Positions 1 to 5,672 of a DNA stretch of 7,342 nucleotides are shown in pieces. Source of the stretch: Burkholderiales bacterium (GTDB lineage: Bacteria > Pseudomonadota > Gammaproteobacteria > Burkholderiales > Burkholderiaceae_C); assembly GCA_947458895.1 (NCBI GenBank), contig CANHBY010000055.1:1-7342 (forward strand), given 5' to 3'. The notes under the pieces were generated by a model. The model did not search any database. It saw nothing but the letters and a program-made list of their open reading frames with translations, and was not told the origin of the DNA. Position 1 is the stretch's first letter. Each line of letters begins with the position of its first letter. The translations under genes and the position numbers were made by a program.

Positions 1-27
1 GGCCACCGAGCAAGCGACATTTCAGCC

Positions 28-219
28 TTGACACGACACTAGGGACTGTTCGGAAAGTCCTCGCCAAGCATAAAACGGTCTCTTGAAGTGCTCTGCGGCG
101 TTGCAAATGCTCGCAATACCTACTGGTATTGCTGTGCCGTGCGCCTTGCAGCTCACTCCAATAGACCATTTTCTGCCTGACAACGACTTTCCGAACAGCC
201 CCTAGAATTTAAACATAGT
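28..219 (+). promoter_or_regulatory. Sigma70 promoter apparently split by the palindromic element
   Basis: A perfect -35 hexamer, TTGACA, lies at 28-33, only 5 bp before the CTAG where the palindrome begins. The hexamer CATAGT, which matches 4 of 6 bases of TATAAT, lies at 214-219 just after the right CTAG. Removing the element and one TA leaves exactly 17 bp between the two hexamers, the optimal sigma70 spacing. No good -10 lies 16-18 bp from TTGACA inside the element, so the promoter is probably dead or rewired now. Its original target would have been the gene at 413, with a leader of about 190 nt. The spacing is seen directly; the former promoter function is inferred. Confidence 0.4.
39..205. 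repeat. 167-bp imperfect palindrome with CTAG ends (MITE-like element, copy 1)
   Basis: The two ends form terminal inverted repeats matching at 20 of 21 bases: 39-59 reads CTAGGGACTGTTCGGAAAGT followed by C, and 185-205 is its complement with one change. The arms further in stay roughly three-quarters complementary up to the centre near 122, for example 77-90 against 154-167. The whole unit could therefore form one long hairpin in DNA or RNA. The central part (98-149) recurs in the palindrome at 1596-1761. There is no coding capacity. CTAG at both boundaries fits insertion at a CTAG target with TA duplicated. Some IS5-family elements of the IS427/IS870 group are known to use CTAG, so a non-autonomous derivative of such an element is the favoured reading (inference). 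Alternatives are a REP-like structural repeat or a processing or termination hairpin. Confidence 0.75.
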
Positions 220-412
220 GAATCGCTGCACGACCCATCGTCGGTGATCGCGTCTTTCCAGGGCAGGGGGTGCAAGGCGAATTTTGCAGCCTGCAGCAGC
301 TGCAGGGCCAAAAATCCATCGCAGCAAACACAGCCCAGGAAAAAATGATTTTCACCGCAATGGGTCATGCGGAGGTTCAACAGCCTTAAGGGCCATCCCA
401 GAAGGACACACC
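206..412 (+). other. Leader region of the Mth938-domain gene, with a small hairpin
   Basis: This stretch of about 200 nt between the palindromic element and the first gene has no convincing ORF. It holds a hairpin at 290-306, where CCTGCAG and CTGCAGG pair across a CAG loop. The only other clear signal is the ribosome-binding site GAAGGA at 401-406. No recognised riboswitch or terminator U-tract was seen. Confidence 0.4.
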
Positions 413-826
413 ATGAAACTCCAAGCCGACAAAATCGATGGCTCAAACGCCATCTCACGACACGCCGCACAAGGCGTGGTCGTGAATGGGATCACTTACA
501 CCCACAGCCTCATCGTGCCCTGGCAGGGTGAGATCAAGGACTGGGGCGTTGAAAATTTTTCCGCGCTCACCGAAGCACATTTCAGTACCCTTTGCGAGCT
601 GCGCCCCGAACTGGTGATTTTTGGCAGCGGCGCGCGAATGCGGTTCGCTCACCCCTCGCTGTTGAAAACCCTGATGGCACAGGGCATTGGCGTGGAGTGT
701 ATGGACACTCCTGCGGCCTGCCGCACCTACAACGTCTTAATCGCTGAGGGGCGCTCTGTGGTGGCCGCACTTTTGTTTGATCCAGTCGTTTTGGTGGCGC
801 ATACGGTTGGCGAACCTTCCAAATGA
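413..826 (+). CDS. Mth938-like (DUF498) domain protein
   Basis: A 137-residue protein of the Mth938/DUF498 family (Xcc1710-like in proteobacteria). Family-typical blocks are residues 28-46 (ITYTHSLIVPWQGEIKDWG), where beta strands surround a conserved WxxxxxxDW-like stretch, residues 67-80 (ELVIFGSGARMRF) with the glycine-rich G-x-G-A-R turn, and residues 92-114 (VECMDTPAACRTYNVLIAEGR) with the conserved D-T-x-A-A-C-R-T-Y-N core. The length is normal for a complete single-domain member. No catalytic activity is established for the bacterial family. A eukaryotic relative, NDUFAF3, helps assemble respiratory complex I, so a role in assembly of a membrane complex is possible but unproven here. 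No signal peptide or membrane segment is seen. The ATG at 413 was chosen because GAAGGA lies about 6 nt upstream and the family homology begins there; the frame is open further upstream to 284 but that part lacks family features. Confidence 0.85.
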   Translation: MKLQADKIDGSNAISRHAAQGVVVNGITYTHSLIVPWQGEIKDWGVENFSALTEAHFSTLCELRPELVIFGSGARMRFAHPSLLKTLMAQGIGVECMDTPAACRTYNVLIAEGRSVVAALLFDPVVLVAHTVGEPSK

Positions 827-859
827 TGCTTATAAAAAATCCTGCGCCCACTGGTACTT

Positions 860-865
860 TATAAT
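860..865 (+). promoter_or_regulatory. Consensus -10 box TATAAT
   Basis: A perfect TATAAT lies 33 bp after the stop of the preceding gene. There is no good -35 hexamer at 16-18 bp upstream and no TGn extension, so it is only a candidate. It is well placed to start transcription at about 871-874, at the 5' edge of the structured region that follows. Confidence 0.35.
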
Positions 866-871
866 CTGCGG

Positions 872-1025
872 TTAAGCCTCGGGAAGGCAATCAAAAAACC
901 GCGTAGTGAATTGCGCCAAGCTCTCCGGTTTGGACGCAAGCAAACAGTGCAACAGCCGCGCTTGAAAGCGCGGTCGCCACTGGCACGCAGGGTTTTGAAC
1001 AGCCCCCCTGAAGGGCGTACTTTTT
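872..1025 (+). ncRNA. Candidate structured RNA upstream of the peroxiredoxin gene
   Basis: The roughly 150-nt spacer folds by eye into a three-way junction. The closing stem pairs 877-888 with 1002-1013, with mismatches. A second stem pairs 891-904 with 985-998 (TCAAAA with TTTTGA, GCGT with ACGC), and 905-908 pairs with 978-981. Inside are two hairpins: 911-939, where TTGCGCCAA pairs with TTGGACGCAA leaving one bulged A, and 956-973, where CCGCGCT pairs with AGCGCGG across a 4-nt loop. A consensus -10 box precedes it at 860-865 and a run of five T follows at 1021-1025 after a GCCC/GGGC hairpin (1002-1016), as expected for an independent small RNA. It could instead be a long 5' leader of the peroxiredoxin gene, or a decayed palindromic repeat, since GAACAGCCCC at 997-1006 also occurs at the end of the element at 39-205. 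It matches no RNA family I can name; SRP RNA and tmRNA motifs are absent. Confidence 0.35.
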
Positions 1026-1052
1026 GGACGTATCTTTTTGGACGTATCTTTT
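1020..1052 (+). repeat. 14-bp direct tandem repeat, about 2.4 copies
   Basis: The unit CTTTTTGGACGTAT occurs at 1020-1033 and 1034-1047 without mismatch, followed by a partial third copy (CTTTT) at 1048-1052. It lies 13 bp before the peroxiredoxin start and overlaps the T-tract after the candidate RNA. Slippage during replication could change the copy number and thus the distance between upstream signals and the gene. Confidence 0.8.
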
Positions 1053-1064
1053 CCGACAAGCTCA

Positions 1065-1541
1065 ATGACGCCTGCCATCAACAAACCCCTGCCGGAACTA
1101 GAAGCGCTTGCCACCAGCGGCGTGAAGTTCACGCCCCAAACTTTTGCTGGGAAAATTGTTGTTCTGTATTTTTACCCCAAAGACAATACCCCGGGCTGCA
1201 CCACCGAAGCTACTCAGTTTCGTGACCACCATGCCGATTTTGTAAAAGCCGGCGCCGTGGTGTTGGGTGTTTCGCGTGACAACATGGCTTCCCACGAGTC
1301 ATTCAAGACCAACCTCGAATTACCCTTTGAATTGATCGCCGACACGGAAGAAAAACTTTGCCACATGTTTGGTGTGGTAAAAAACAAAATCATGTACGGC
1401 AAAAAGGTCAAGGGCATCGAACGGAGCACCTTCCTGATTGACAAGCAAGGTGTACTGCGTGCGGAGTGGCGTGGCCTGAAGGTGCCTGGGCATGTCGAGG
1501 AAGTGCTCAAAGCAGTTAAGGCACTCAAAAAATCAGGTTGA
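1065..1541 (+). CDS. bcp: Bcp/PrxQ-type thiol peroxidase (peroxiredoxin)
   Basis: A 158-residue cytoplasmic peroxiredoxin that reduces hydrogen peroxide and organic hydroperoxides with thioredoxin-type electron donors. The thioredoxin-fold core is clear: IVVLYFYPKDNTPGCTTEA at 31-49, with the peroxidatic cysteine C45 in the P-x-x-x-T-P-G-C motif, then AVVLGVSRD at 64-72 with the conserved arginine R71, and LIADTEEKL at 90-98. The length matches E. coli Bcp. The position five residues after C45, where E. coli Bcp carries its resolving cysteine, is T50. The only other cysteine is C99, so the enzyme is either 1-Cys or uses an unusual partner. The ATG at 1065 was preferred over an in-frame TTG at 1038 because the family domain starts here and the TTG lies inside the 14-bp repeat. 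The ribosome-binding site is poor. It has its own upstream gap with the candidate RNA, so it may be transcribed separately from the gene before it. Confidence 0.93.
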   Translation: MTPAINKPLPELEALATSGVKFTPQTFAGKIVVLYFYPKDNTPGCTTEATQFRDHHADFVKAGAVVLGVSRDNMASHESFKTNLELPFELIADTEEKLCHMFGVVKNKIMYGKKVKGIERSTFLIDKQGVLRAEWRGLKVPGHVEEVLKAVKALKKSG

Positions 1542-1595
1542 GGATGCTGAGCGTCTCGTTGTCAGTGCTCACACCACCCGATCACCGCCGCGCAC

Positions 1596-1761
1596 CTAGT
1601 GCAGTGTTTCACTCCTTCTGGAACACAAAACCGCACCTTTTGGATCAGGGCTGCGTTGCAAATCCTCGCGATACCAGGCGCTGTCGCTGTGGTTTGCGCC
1701 TTGCCCTGACCCAAAATTTATCGCTTTTATTTGTTCGATCAAGGGCAAAACACTGCTCCAG
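1596..1761. repeat. 166-bp imperfect palindrome (MITE-like element, copy 2)
   Basis: The ends are inverted repeats: CTAGTGCAGTGTTT at 1596-1609 matches the reverse complement of 1748-1761 (CTGGAGCAGTGTTT) at 12 of 14 positions. Further in, the segment at 1638-1650 (TTTTGGATCAGGG) pairs with CCCTGACCCAAAA at 1704-1716. The central 52 bp (1653-1704) aligns without gaps to 98-149 of copy 1 with 40 identities, including GCGTTGCAAAT and TGCGCCTTGC. The arms, by contrast, are largely different between the two copies while each stays self-complementary. The left boundary is CTAG and the right one CCAG. It sits between the peroxiredoxin stop and the terminator at 1786 and has no coding capacity. Confidence 0.7.
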
Positions 1762-1785
1762 CGCTTCGTTCGTGTCCATTGCTTC

Positions 1786-1814
1786 AAGCCGCGCCCTTTG
1801 TTGCGCGGCTTTTT
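1786..1814 (+). terminator. Strong rho-independent terminator
   Basis: AAGCCGCGC (1786-1794) pairs perfectly with GCGCGGCTT (1803-1811) across an 8-nt loop, and a run of five T (1810-1814) follows. This is a textbook + strand intrinsic terminator. It most likely ends the peroxiredoxin transcript, which would read through the palindrome at 1596-1761 first. The PhoH gene begins 37 bp later and must then have a promoter in or near 1812-1850, where none is obvious. Confidence 0.85.
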
Positions 1815-1850
1815 GCTGATTCGCTCTCCTTTTTTTGGTAGACCCTTCAT

Positions 1851-3542
1851 ATGCCTTTGCCCAAGCCGCCTACCAAACGAGCCACCATGCTGGCTGACAC
1901 TGATTACCAAGTCAAAGCAGCGCCCAAAGCTGGCAAACGGAGCGCGCCAGTCGTGGCTGCTGCACCAACCAAAGCGGTTCCAGCGCCGCAAGCTGCTGTG
2001 AAAGCAAGCTCTTCAGCGCCCCCTCGAAAAGCTCCTGCCAAACAAGCGGTGGTGCCGGCGGCCAAGGTAGCAGCTGCACCGGTCGTGAAGGCCTCACCGG
2101 CAGCGGCTCACCATCCACGATCGAAGCGCACGGCCACCGAAGGCCCGCCCAAGCTGTTCGTACTCGACACCAACGTGCTGATGCACGACCCCATGAGCCT
2201 GTTCCGGTTCGAAGAGCACAACATCTATCTGCCCATGATCACGCTCGAGGAGCTGGATGGGCATAAAAAAGGCATGACTGAAGTGGCGCGTAACGCCCGC
2301 CAGGTCAGCCGCGATCTGGATGCGCTGGCGGCTAACATGAGCGAGCGCGATGACCAAGGCATGACCGACGGTCTGCCTTTGGCAGCCACAGGGCATCAGG
2401 AAGCCCGTGGCAAGCTTTTCTTCCAGACCAATTTGGTCAATGTCACGCTCCCCGCAGGGCTGCCCCAGGGCAAGGCTGACAACCAGATTTTGGGTGTGGT
2501 GCAGGCTTTGCGTGAGCAACAGCCTCAACGCGATGTGGTGCTGGTGTCCAAGGACATCAACATGCGCATCAAAGCCCGCGCACTCGGCTTGCCAGCGGAA
2601 GACTACTTCAATGACAAAACGCTCGACGACGGCGATTTGCTCTACAACGGCGTGCTGGCTTTGCCTGCAGATTTCTGGGACAAGCACGGCAAGACGATGG
2701 AGAGCTGGCAGCAGGGCGGCATGACGTTCTACCGCATCAGCGGCCCACTGGTTCCTGAGTTGCTGATCAACCAGTTCGTTTACCTCGAAGTGCCTGGCGC
2801 TGCACCCTTGCACGCCAAGGTGACTGAAATCACCGGCAAGACTGCGGTTCTGCGCACCCTGCGCGAGTTCACCCACCAGAAAAATGCGGTCTGGGGCGTG
2901 ATGGCTCGTAACCGTGAGCAAAACTTTGCGCTTAACCTGCTGATGGATCCAGAGTGCGACTTCATCACGCTGACCGGCACCGCAGGAACAGGCAAGACCC
3001 TCATGACGCTGGCCGCCGGTTTGAGCCAAGTGATGGACGAGCGCCGCTACACCGAAATCATTGTGACGCGCGTAACCGTGCCTGTGGGCGAAGACATCGG
3101 TTTCCTGCCGGGCACTGAGGAAGAAAAAATGAGCCCCTGGATGGGCGCATTGGACGACAACCTCGAGGTTCTTGCCCGCAGTGATGGCAGCGCTGGCGAG
3201 TGGGGCCGTGCGGCCACCAACGAATTGGTACGCAGCAAGATCAAGATCAAGAGCTTGAACTTTATGCGCGGGCGCACCTTCCTCAACAAGTTCGTGATCA
3301 TCGACGAAGCGCAAAACCTGACCCCGAAGCAAATGAAGACCTTGATCACCCGGGCAGGCCCGGGTACAAAGATTGTCTGCCTCGGCAACCTTGCGCAGAT
3401 CGACACCCCCTACCTCACCGAGGGCAGCTCGGGCCTCACCTATGCAGTCGACCGATTTAAGGGATGGCCGCACAGCGGCCACGTGACGCTTGCACGCGGT
3501 GAACGCTCGCGCTTGGCTGACTTTGCATCCGAAGTGCTTTAA
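1851..3542 (+). CDS. PIN domain-PhoH ATPase fusion (PhoH2/YlaK type)
   Basis: A 563-residue protein with three parts. Residues 20-98 are an Ala/Pro/Lys-rich, low-complexity and probably disordered segment. Residues 101-270 are a PIN domain, beginning KLFVLDTNVLMHDP, with acidic residues at D106, E133/E134, D210 and D235 placed as in PIN ribonucleases. Residues 340-563 are a PhoH P-loop ATPase: Walker A GTAGTGKT at 376-383, Walker B VIIDEAQN at 482-489, a GN sensor at 512-513 and an arginine-rich tail (RGERSRLA) at 549-556. PIN-PhoH (PhoH2) proteins have been described as RNA helicase/ribonucleases, in mycobacteria as part of a toxin-antitoxin-like pair; no small antitoxin ORF is evident upstream here. 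The motifs are intact, so the protein should be active in ATP binding and possibly in RNA cleavage, in the cytoplasm. The start is uncertain: ATG 1851 and ATG 1887 both lack good ribosome-binding sites. The former is taken because it follows the terminator closely and gives the longest product. Confidence 0.92.
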   Translation: MPLPKPPTKRATMLADTDYQVKAAPKAGKRSAPVVAAAPTKAVPAPQAAVKASSSAPPRKAPAKQAVVPAAKVAAAPVVKASPAAAHHPRSKRTATEGPPKLFVLDTNVLMHDPMSLFRFEEHNIYLPMITLEELDGHKKGMTEVARNARQVSRDLDALAANMSERDDQGMTDGLPLAATGHQEARGKLFFQTNLVNVTLPAGLPQGKADNQILGVVQALREQQPQRDVVLVSKDINMRIKARALGLPAEDYFNDKTLDDGDLLYNGVLALPADFWDKHGKTMESWQQGGMTFYRISGPLVPELLINQFVYLEVPGAAPLHAKVTEITGKTAVLRTLREFTHQKNAVWGVMARNREQNFALNLLMDPECDFITLTGTAGTGKTLMTLAAGLSQVMDERRYTEIIVTRVTVPVGEDIGFLPGTEEEKMSPWMGALDDNLEVLARSDGSAGEWGRAATNELVRSKIKIKSLNFMRGRTFLNKFVIIDEAQNLTPKQMKTLITRAGPGTKIVCLGNLAQIDTPYLTEGSSGLTYAVDRFKGWPHSGHVTLARGERSRLADFASEVL

Positions 3543-3566
3543 CGCTAGGCACGAACTCGTGCTGAG

Positions 3567-3589
3567 GAGCCACCACAAAGTGGTGGCTC
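3567..3589 (+). terminator. Perfect hairpin after the PhoH gene, without a U-tract
   Basis: GAGCCACCAC (3567-3576) pairs perfectly with GTGGTGGCTC (3580-3589) across an AAA loop, 24 nt after the PhoH stop. The following bases are TGAAAAAG, not T-rich, and the opposite strand has no T-tract either. It may stabilise the 3' end of the mRNA or attenuate read-through into the peptidase gene rather than act as a classical intrinsic terminator. Confidence 0.5.
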
Positions 3590-3657
3590 TGAAAAAGCCG
3601 AAAGAAGATGCTGTTTATCGGGCGATAGTGACCTGGAGGCACACCTATCTTAAGGCG

Positions 3658-4395
3658 ATGGGAACTCTGCTCGGCCAACAACCCTTGCGCACCGTGCTTG
3701 CTCGCCTTTTCGCAGCAGGCTTGTTGTTCTTGGCGACCATGGCTGCAATCGCTGGCCCTGATGAAAGCGCTGATCCCGTTGAAATTCTGCTCAAGGAAAG
3801 AGGCCTTATTGCCGTTGAGTCGGTGCTGGCTCCTGCGCTTCAAGTCACAGCGCCGGTTATGCGGCCCACAGTACAGCCCACACCAGAGTCACCAATTCAG
3901 CCAACATCTAAGCCCACGGCCAGCCTAGGCCAACGGATGCTTGGCGGCGCGCCAGACACAATCATCACGGCCATGAATTTCTTGGGGGTTCCCTACCGCC
4001 TTGGCGGAACCAACTCGCAGATGGGGTTTGACTGTAGCGGCTTCACACGGCATGTTTTCGAGCAAAGCCAGGGCATTGTTTTGCCGAGGCTAGCTGACGA
4101 TCAAGCCAATTCTGCGGGAATGGAAAGCGTGGGGCGTAACGAAGTTATGCCCGGTGACTTGGTGTTTTTCAACACCCTCTCGCGTACTTTTTCTCATGTT
4201 GGTATCTACGTTGGTGAGGGAAGGTTTATTCACTCGCCCCGCACTGGCGCGTATGTTCGGATGGATGACATGCGCCAGGACTATTGGAGCAGGCGCTTCA
4301 CCGGCGCACGTCGGGTGCAGGGGGCAAGACGTGACCCCAACCCCAAACTCACGTTCGTTCCACAAGACTTTGCCAGCGATCTTTACGCGCACTAA
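3658..4395 (+). CDS. Secreted NlpC/P60 (C40) family cell-wall peptidase
   Basis: A 245-residue exported hydrolase predicted to cleave peptide stems of peptidoglycan. Residues 1-32 form a signal peptide: a basic N-terminus (R11, R16), a hydrophobic core LFAAGLLFLATMAAIA, and an AIA-G cleavage site after A32. Residues 60-95 are a Pro/Thr/Ser-rich linker. The NlpC/P60 domain covers about 100-222: the entry motif is FLGVPYRLGGTN at 108-119, the catalytic cysteine C126 lies in FDCSGFTRHVF, the catalytic histidine H180 in SHVGIYVG, and the third polar residue is H192 in FIHSPR. The active site is complete. There is no SH3 or LysM anchor and no lipobox cysteine, so it is probably a soluble periplasmic enzyme. 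The ATG at 3658 was chosen because the signal peptide starts there; AAGG lies only 2 nt upstream and a better GGAGG at 3635-3639 is too far away. moaA follows after 29 bp. Confidence 0.9.
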   Translation: MGTLLGQQPLRTVLARLFAAGLLFLATMAAIAGPDESADPVEILLKERGLIAVESVLAPALQVTAPVMRPTVQPTPESPIQPTSKPTASLGQRMLGGAPDTIITAMNFLGVPYRLGGTNSQMGFDCSGFTRHVFEQSQGIVLPRLADDQANSAGMESVGRNEVMPGDLVFFNTLSRTFSHVGIYVGEGRFIHSPRTGAYVRMDDMRQDYWSRRFTGARRVQGARRDPNPKLTFVPQDFASDLYAH

Positions 4396-4424
4396 GAGCT
4401 CAGGCAGGCGGCAGAATCAAGGGC

Positions 4425-5537
4425 ATGCCTTACCCCATCATTCCGATTTTTGATCAGCGGCTGCCCAAAGTGATGCAGTCCCACGGCCAGCCCTCCAATC
4501 CGCCGACCGACCTGTTGCAAGACCTGCTCGGCCGAGCGCTGCGTGAGCTGAGAATATCCGTCACTGATCGCTGCAATTTTCGTTGCCGCTACTGCATGCC
4601 CCGAGAGACCTTTCATACGGAGCATGCGTTCCTTGGCCCATCTCAGCTGCTGAGCTTTGATGAGATCACGCAGCTGGCAGCCGCACTCACCTCGCTGGGC
4701 GTCGAGAAAATCAGGCTGACTGGTGGAGAGCCCTTGTTGAGGAAAAATCTCGAGACACTGATTGCCTCATTGGGCGACCTGCGCACAATCCACGGCAAGC
4801 CGCTTGACCTCGCGCTCACCACCAACGGCTCAGCCCTGCGCCACCAGGCCAGGGCGCTGCGCGCCGCAGGCCTGCGCCGAATCACGGTGAGCCTGGACGC
4901 CATGGATGAAGCGGTCTTCCAACGCATGAGCGATGCGGCATCGTCTTCTGCTCGGCAAGTACTGCAAGGCATTGATGCTGCTGTGCAGGCAGGCTTCGAG
5001 CAGATCAAGGTCAACATGGTGGTGCAGCGTGGCGTCAACGATGACCAGATCCTGCCCATGGCGCGCCACTTCCGCCGCATGCCCATCAGTCTTCGATTCA
5101 TTGAGTACATGGATGTGGGCGGAAGCCTGGGTTGGCACATGGCTCATGTCGTGCCCTCTACCGAAGTGCTTGAATGCCTGCGCAATGAATTCGAGCTGGA
5201 GCCTTTAGCGCCTCAGAGCCCTTCAGAAACGGCCCAACGCTGGCGCCATGCGCAGGGGGGCGGTGAAATCGGCTTGATCTCCAGCGTCACTCAGGCTTTT
5301 TGCGGCGAATGCACGCGCGCTCGGCTCTCGCCCGAGGGGCAACTCTACCTTTGTCTCTTCGCGCACCAGGGGCACGATTTACGCCAGTTGCTTCGCAGTG
5401 GCCGCAACCACGATGAGATCACCGCCGCCATCCAAGCGATCTGGTCAGGTCGAGCAGATAGGTACTCGCAGCTCAGGGGGCAAGACTCTCTAACACAAAG
5501 GCTGCCGAAGGTTGAGATGCATTACATCGGGGGATGA
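4425..5537 (+). CDS. moaA: GTP 3',8-cyclase MoaA (molybdenum cofactor biosynthesis)
   Basis: A 370-residue radical SAM enzyme that converts GTP to 3',8-cyclo-H2-GTP, the first committed step of molybdenum cofactor synthesis (MoaC then acts). The N-terminal 4Fe-4S cluster motif CxxxCxxC is C50, C54 and C57 (DRCNFRCRYCMP). The SAM-binding GGEP-type motif is TGGEPLLR at 99-106, with TTNG at 132-135 and SLDA at 156-159. The C-terminal substrate cluster is C293, C296 and C310 (FCGEC...YLC), with R298 and R300 between them in the position of the GTP-binding arginines. The end is the conserved Gly-Gly tail (HYIGG). Every key residue is present. The first 35 or so residues extend beyond the usual start; ATG 4473 (M17) is an alternative, but AAGG before ATG 4425 and the close spacing to the peptidase gene favour the longer form. 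No other moa/moe gene lies in the window and the 29-bp gap leaves no room for a Moco riboswitch. Confidence 0.96.
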   Translation: MPYPIIPIFDQRLPKVMQSHGQPSNPPTDLLQDLLGRALRELRISVTDRCNFRCRYCMPRETFHTEHAFLGPSQLLSFDEITQLAAALTSLGVEKIRLTGGEPLLRKNLETLIASLGDLRTIHGKPLDLALTTNGSALRHQARALRAAGLRRITVSLDAMDEAVFQRMSDAASSSARQVLQGIDAAVQAGFEQIKVNMVVQRGVNDDQILPMARHFRRMPISLRFIEYMDVGGSLGWHMAHVVPSTEVLECLRNEFELEPLAPQSPSETAQRWRHAQGGGEIGLISSVTQAFCGECTRARLSPEGQLYLCLFAHQGHDLRQLLRSGRNHDEITAAIQAIWSGRADRYSQLRGQDSLTQRLPKVEMHYIGG

Positions 5538-5555
5538 GTTTGCGGTTTCAGGCTG

Positions 5556-5577
5556 GGCGCCAAAAGATATCGGCGCC
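5556..5577. repeat. Small inverted repeat after moaA
   Basis: GGCGCC at 5556-5561 and again at 5572-5577 can form a 6-bp stem with a 10-nt loop, 19 nt after the moaA stop. A second weaker hairpin, GAGGC/GCCTC, follows near 5600-5616. Neither is followed by a T-run, so no clear intrinsic terminator for moaA is visible; one of these may serve a rho-dependent end. Confidence 0.35.
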
Positions 5578-5628
5578 ACGTGTGGGTCGTGAAGAAGCTG
5601 AGGCAAAGAAAGCCTCTGAGCATGCGAC

Positions 5629-5662
5629 CTAGGGCGTGTCATCAATTGATGACACGCCCTAG
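5629..5662. repeat. Perfect 34-bp palindrome with CTAG ends
   Basis: CTAGGGCGTGTCATCAA (5629-5645) is followed directly by its exact reverse complement (5646-5662), with no spacer. It starts with CTAGGG like the palindrome at 39-205 and ends in CTAG. The sequence looks like two transposon ends joined head to head with no interior, inserted at a CTAG target. It may also act as a hairpin in transcripts from moaA or ppsA, or bind a dimeric protein. It lies in the convergent gap between moaA and ppsA, next to the ppsA terminator. Confidence 0.8.
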
Positions 5663-5672
5663 AGCAGCCCCT

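Noticed and set aside
284..412. An upstream in-frame extension of the Mth938-domain gene
   Set aside because: The extra 43 residues have no family similarity and the ATG at 413 has a good GAAGGA ribosome-binding site.
1..412. A CRISPR array or phage attachment site suggested by the repeat sequences
   Set aside because: There are only inverted, not regularly spaced direct repeats, and no integrase, cas or tRNA gene is present.
872..1025. Identification of the structured region as 6S RNA
   Set aside because: The topology is only loosely similar, the 5' strand of the expected central bubble is almost absent, and the neighbours are not those usually seen beside the 6S gene; it is kept as an unnamed candidate.
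1851..3542. A PhoH2-type toxin-antitoxin pair
   Set aside because: No small antitoxin-like ORF with a ribosome-binding site overlaps or directly precedes the PhoH gene; a strong terminator and a palindrome lie upstream instead.
2094..3578. A 494-codon open frame on the - strand opposite the PhoH gene
   Set aside because: It is wholly antisense to a gene with intact PIN and P-loop motifs, its product is rich in His, Ala, Gln and Val without any recognisable domain, and long antisense frames are expected with this codon bias.
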